DNA from: Microvirga sp. TS319
Lineage (GTDB): Bacteria > Pseudomonadota > Alphaproteobacteria > Rhizobiales > Beijerinckiaceae
Reading direction: 5' to 3'
Length of the DNA stretch: 64,000 nt
NCBI RefSeq assembly: GCF_041276405.1
Contig: NZ_JBGGGT010000002.1
Coordinates: forward strand, 1,959,001-2,023,000
Position numbers and translations under genes: made by a program. The notes beneath the pieces are model-generated. The model worked only from the letters and a program-made list of their open reading frames with translations. It was not told the DNA's origin and ran no database searches. Below, in pieces: positions 61,103 to 64,000 of the stretch (its first letter is position 1; every line of letters starts with the position of its first letter).

Positions 61103-64000
61103 TCCGTCCCCTCCTGCCGGGCATCGTCGAACAGCACTGCCACGGAATTGAGGCGGCTGTGCCACAATCCCCGCCGTCTCGCCTGCGCGAGGCGATCCCG
61201 GATGGCCTGCGCGGCGGCCGGGTTTGCGGCCGCCATCCGCTTGCGAAGCTCTTCATCGGCCAGAAGCGCCGTGAACAGGAGATCGAACGCCCCGGATGAC
61301 ACCGCGCCCGTAGTGGCCGCGAGGGCAAAGAGCGCATCGACTCCCTGTGCGATCTCGGCAACCCCGCGCCAGCCGTGGCGGAGCTGGCCCTCGATCCAGC
61401 GCGGATGCGTCAGGCGACCGCGCACGAGCCGATCCACGTCCTCATGGAGAATGCGGGCCTTCGGGTTCTGTGGCCGGCTTGTGTCGAGGCTGTAGAGCGC
61501 CGGGGATGCGCCGAGCGCGTCGGCGGCAGCGGCAAAGCCACCGATGGCATCGGCGGCGGAATCGCCGTCCAGGATGTCGCGTTCGGCCACGTCGCTTACA
61601 TGCACGAAGGCTTCCGCCTGCCGGACCCTGGCCGGAAAGCTCTCATCCGCGCCCAGTGCCCCCGAAGCCCCGAAGGCATGAGAGGTGCCCTCGAGATAGG
61701 TGCGGCCGAGATCGCTCCTGCCGTTCCATTCTCCATCCAAGGCGCGGGCCGATACACCCGCGCCGTAGGTGCCCGGCGCCGATCCGAACACGCGCGAAAG
61801 CGTCTCGCCGCGCCGACGGGCGGCCGCGAGTTCGTTCCAGTCGTCATCCTCGTCGAGCGCGGCCACGGCGCGCGCTGCCTGATCGAGGAGACCGATCTGG
61901 TCGGGGAACGTGTCCCTGAATGCACCCGAGACGCGAACCGTGACGTCCGCGCGAGGCCGGTCGAGCAGCGGGTGCGGCACGATCTCGAAGCCCGTCACGC
62001 GGGTGGATGCATGGTCCCAGACCGGGCGAACGCCCATGAGAGCGAGCGCATGAGCGATATCCTCTCCGCCGGAGCGAAGCGTCGGCGAGGCCCACAGGTC
62101 CATCACGATCCGGCGCGGCCAATCGCCTTCCTCCTGCAGATGGCGCCGCACGACTTCCGCCGCCGCGCGCCAGCCGAGCTCGGTGGCCGCCCGCGTCGGA
62201 ATGGCGCGCGGATCGAGCGTCGTGAGATTGCGGCCGGTGGGCAGAACGTCCGTATGGCCGCGCGAGGGCGAGCCTGCGGGACCCGGAACGGCAAAGCGCC
62301 CATCGAGCGCCCTGAGCAATCCCTCGCGCTCGCCGGCGCTGCAGCTCTCGAAGCCGAGGGGAGCCTGCCCGAAGACGTGCAGGCCGTCGCGGATCGTCAC
62401 CTCTCCGAGATCGCACAGATGCGCGTCGAGGCGGGTCAGAGCCTCGTCCATGGGCATGGCGTCGTCGACCCCGCAGATTGCGGCAAGACCGCCGGCTTTC
62501 GCCCGCTCCAGGATCTCCCGAGCAACGAGATCGGCGCGCCCCGGATGAAGGACCTGAGCGGAGGAAAACTCCTCCACCAGCTCACGGAGAGCCGCCGCTT
62601 CCCCCTGCAGTCCGCTGTCGGTGGTCTGCGGCGTGAGGTGCCCGATGGTGACAGCGCCGATCCGGCGCTTTGCGGGAGCCGCCTCGCCGGGATCGTCGAC
62701 GATGAAGGGATAGATCACGGGGAGTGGGCCGATGGCGAGGCGCGGCCAGCAGGTGGAGGACAGCGCCACCGCCTTGCCGGGCAGCCATTCGGTGGTTCCG
62801 TGGGTGCCCAGATGCACGAGGGCGTGGATGTCTTCGAGAATCCTCAGGCCGCAATAGAAGGCGAGATAGCCGTGGCTCGGCGGGCAGTCGGGATCATGAT
62901 AGAAGCCCTTGCGGTCCTGTCCGTGCCCCCGGTCCGGTTGAAGAGCGACGAGCACGTTGCCGGCGCGGATGGCGCGAAAGCGGAAAGCCTCGCCGTCCAA
63001 GGCCGGATCGTTCTCCGGGACGCCCCACCGTTCATCGATCGCGGTTCTCAGCTCTTCGGGCACGCCGCCGAGCCAGGCGCGGTAGGCGGCGAGCGGAACC
63101 GCGAAGGAGGCTTCGCCATCGGTCAGCCGCGGCATGAGATCGGCGGCGGTGAAATCTCTGTGGGCGTCGTACCCCGCATCGCGCAGCCAATCGAGGATCG
63201 CGCAGGCGCTCGCCGGCGTATCGAGCCCGACAGCAAATCCGGCACGGCCGCCGCGCGCCGGATAATCGGACAGAACGAGCGCCAGCCGCCGCTCGGTGCG
63301 TGGTGCATGGCCGAGCCGGATCCAGGCGGACGCCATGGCCGCCACCATGTCGATACCGGCTGCGTCCGGCGCCTGGACACGATGGGAAAAGCTCAGGGCC
63401 GGATCGGCGGGCTCCTCGGCCTTGAACGAGATCGGCCCGGCCGCGATGCGCCCGTCGAATTCGGGCAGGGCGATCTGCATGGCGAGATCCGCGGCGGAGA
63501 GACCGCGCGGGGACGCCTCCCAGGCGTCTTTCGGGCTGCCGACGGGAATCGCCTGGAGGATGGGACAATCCGCTTCGTCGAGCACGAAACCGGCATCGTC
63601 GCGCGCCGAGAATGCCGTGGTCGTGACGATCACATCCGGCCGGCGGAGCCGGATCGCACGGCGCACGACGGCGACGGCCTCCGGATCCTTCAGGCTCGAG
63701 ACCGCGAGCACGAGCGGATCGACACCGCGCTCGCACAGCGCCGCGGACAGGGCCTCGATGGCCTGCATGTCGCCTGAAAGAAGCACTGAGCGGTAAACGA
63801 GCACATGCGCGAGCGGGCGTTCGGGCGAGCAGCGGGCGAGCAGCGTTTCCGGCTCGACCATTCCCTCATCGGGCGTCCAGGCGAAGGCCCGGGGAGAGGA
63901 GCGCGGCGGCTCCGCCGCTTTGTCCGCGCTGCCGATCTCGGCGCCGATCCGCGCCAGTAATCGACTCATGTTGTCGATACCGCCGGCCTGGAAGTAGGCT
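61099..64000 (-). CDS. cobN: Aerobic cobaltochelatase large subunit, partial (5' end outside window)
   Basis: At least 966 residues; the frame is open to the window edge, where AYFQAGGIDN precedes an internal Met at 63969, so the gene continues beyond. The blocks HLGTHGTTEWLPGKAVALS, FYCGLRILEDIHALVHLG, WASPTLRSGGEDIAHAL and RVSGAFRDTFPDQI are typical of CobN/BchH. With CobS and CobT (not in this window) it inserts cobalt into hydrogenobyrinate a,c-diamide. Stop overlaps the cobG start. Confidence 0.93.
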   Translation of the reverse strand, partial: AYFQAGGIDNMSRLLARIGAEIGSADKAAEPPRSSPRAFAWTPDEGMVEPETLLARCSPERPLAHVLVYRSVLLSGDMQAIEALSAALCERGVDPLVLAVSSLKDPEAVAVVRRAIRLRRPDVIVTTTAFSARDDAGFVLDEADCPILQAIPVGSPKDAWEASPRGLSAADLAMQIALPEFDGRIAAGPISFKAEEPADPALSFSHRVQAPDAAGIDMVAAMASAWIRLGHAPRTERRLALVLSDYPARGGRAGFAVGLDTPASACAILDWLRDAGYDAHRDFTAADLMPRLTDGEASFAVPLAAYRAWLGGVPEELRTAIDERWGVPENDPALDGEAFRFRAIRAGNVLVALQPDRGHGQDRKGFYHDPDCPPSHGYLAFYCGLRILEDIHALVHLGTHGTTEWLPGKAVALSSTCWPRLAIGPLPVIYPFIVDDPGEAAPAKRRIGAVTIGHLTPQTTDSGLQGEAAALRELVEEFSSAQVLHPGRADLVAREILERAKAGGLAAICGVDDAMPMDEALTRLDAHLCDLGEVTIRDGLHVFGQAPLGFESCSAGEREGLLRALDGRFAVPGPAGSPSRGHTDVLPTGRNLTTLDPRAIPTRAATELGWRAAAEVVRRHLQEEGDWPRRIVMDLWASPTLRSGGEDIAHALALMGVRPVWDHASTRVTGFEIVPHPLLDRPRADVTVRVSGAFRDTFPDQIGLLDQAARAVAALDEDDDWNELAAARRRGETLSRVFGSAPGTYGAGVSARALDGEWNGRSDLGRTYLEGTSHAFGASGALGADESFPARVRQAEAFVHVSDVAERDILDGDSAADAIGGFAAAADALGASPALYSLDTSRPQNPKARILHEDVDRLVRGRLTHPRWIEGQLRHGWRGVAEIAQGVDALFALAATTGAVSSGAFDLLFTALLADEELRKRMAAANPAAAQAIRDRLAQARRRGLWHSRLNSVAVLFDDARQEGTE

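Noticed and set aside
61375..63777. 800-residue plus-strand frame opposite cobN
   Set aside because: Antisense shadow; CobN blocks are unmistakable on the minus strand.
52237..64000. Cobalamin riboswitch for the cob genes
   Set aside because: Genes are joined by overlaps with almost no intergenic space, and the 5' end of the leading transcript (cobN and beyond) is outside the window. No B12-box region was seen.

Overview
This 64 kb stretch is GC-rich alphaproteobacterial chromosome, most likely Rhizobiales and plausibly near Microvirga/Methylobacterium. The assignment rests on the mix of gene families: ChvE/GguAB-type sugar import, a fused MrpAB (PhaAB) antiporter, a Bradyrhizobium-type alternative aa3 oxidase, an orphan molybdenum hydroxylase cluster and aerobic (cob) cobalamin genes. 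No tRNA, rRNA, CRISPR array, transposase or integrase was recognised.

Layout: 0-4.1 kb holds a PAS-domain protein, 6-phosphofructokinase, alpha-glucan phosphorylase and a small cytochrome c. 4.2-19 kb is a pentose-use island. It has L-2-keto-3-deoxyarabonate dehydratase and an IlvD-type sugar-acid dehydratase on the minus strand. Divergent from them are a YtfQRT-YjfF-type importer, a FadR/GntR regulator, a ChvE-GguA-GguB importer, alpha-ketoglutarate-semialdehyde dehydrogenase and an SDR sugar 1-dehydrogenase. Together these give import plus the non-phosphorylative route pentose -> pentonate -> keto-deoxy acid -> alpha-ketoglutarate semialdehyde -> alpha-ketoglutarate; only a lactonase is not seen. 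19-21.4 kb holds small genes, a YbaK-type deacylase and an XRE regulator. 21.4-27.4 kb is a six-gene Mrp/Pha cation/proton antiporter operon. 27.7-30 kb has two divergent peptidoglycan-binding membrane proteins and an IalB-like secreted protein. 30-40.5 kb is a CO-dehydrogenase-like (form II) molybdenum hydroxylase with its maturation genes (coxG, coxS, coxL, coxM, coxD, coxE, a split XdhC, a molybdopterin-binding protein and MocA). 42.5-47 kb is an aa3-type cytochrome c oxidase operon. 47-52 kb holds envelope and secreted proteins. 52.2-64 kb is an aerobic cobalamin cluster (cobN-G-H-I-J, cobK on the other strand, cobL-E-M-A-B) joined by stop/start overlaps.

The most unusual structure is a dispersed family of roughly 115-bp elements made of two palindromic modules (called A and B here). 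I count eleven copies. Ten lie between genes. One sits in frame inside cobB, adding about 42 residues between the two CobB domains. Several copies abut genes so closely that the element edge (TAG followed by AGCATCG or GCGCAT) supplies the stop codon, and one appears to have displaced the start region of an outer-membrane protein gene. One copy carries different terminal stem sequences on both arms, which suggests selection for pairing. The in-frame insertion resembles the palindromic elements known in Rickettsia proteins, but the sequence appears unrelated to anything I can name.

Limits: functions are assigned from recognisable motifs and remembered family sequences, with no searches run. 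Start codons were chosen by ribosome-binding sites and family starts. cobN runs off the right edge of the window.
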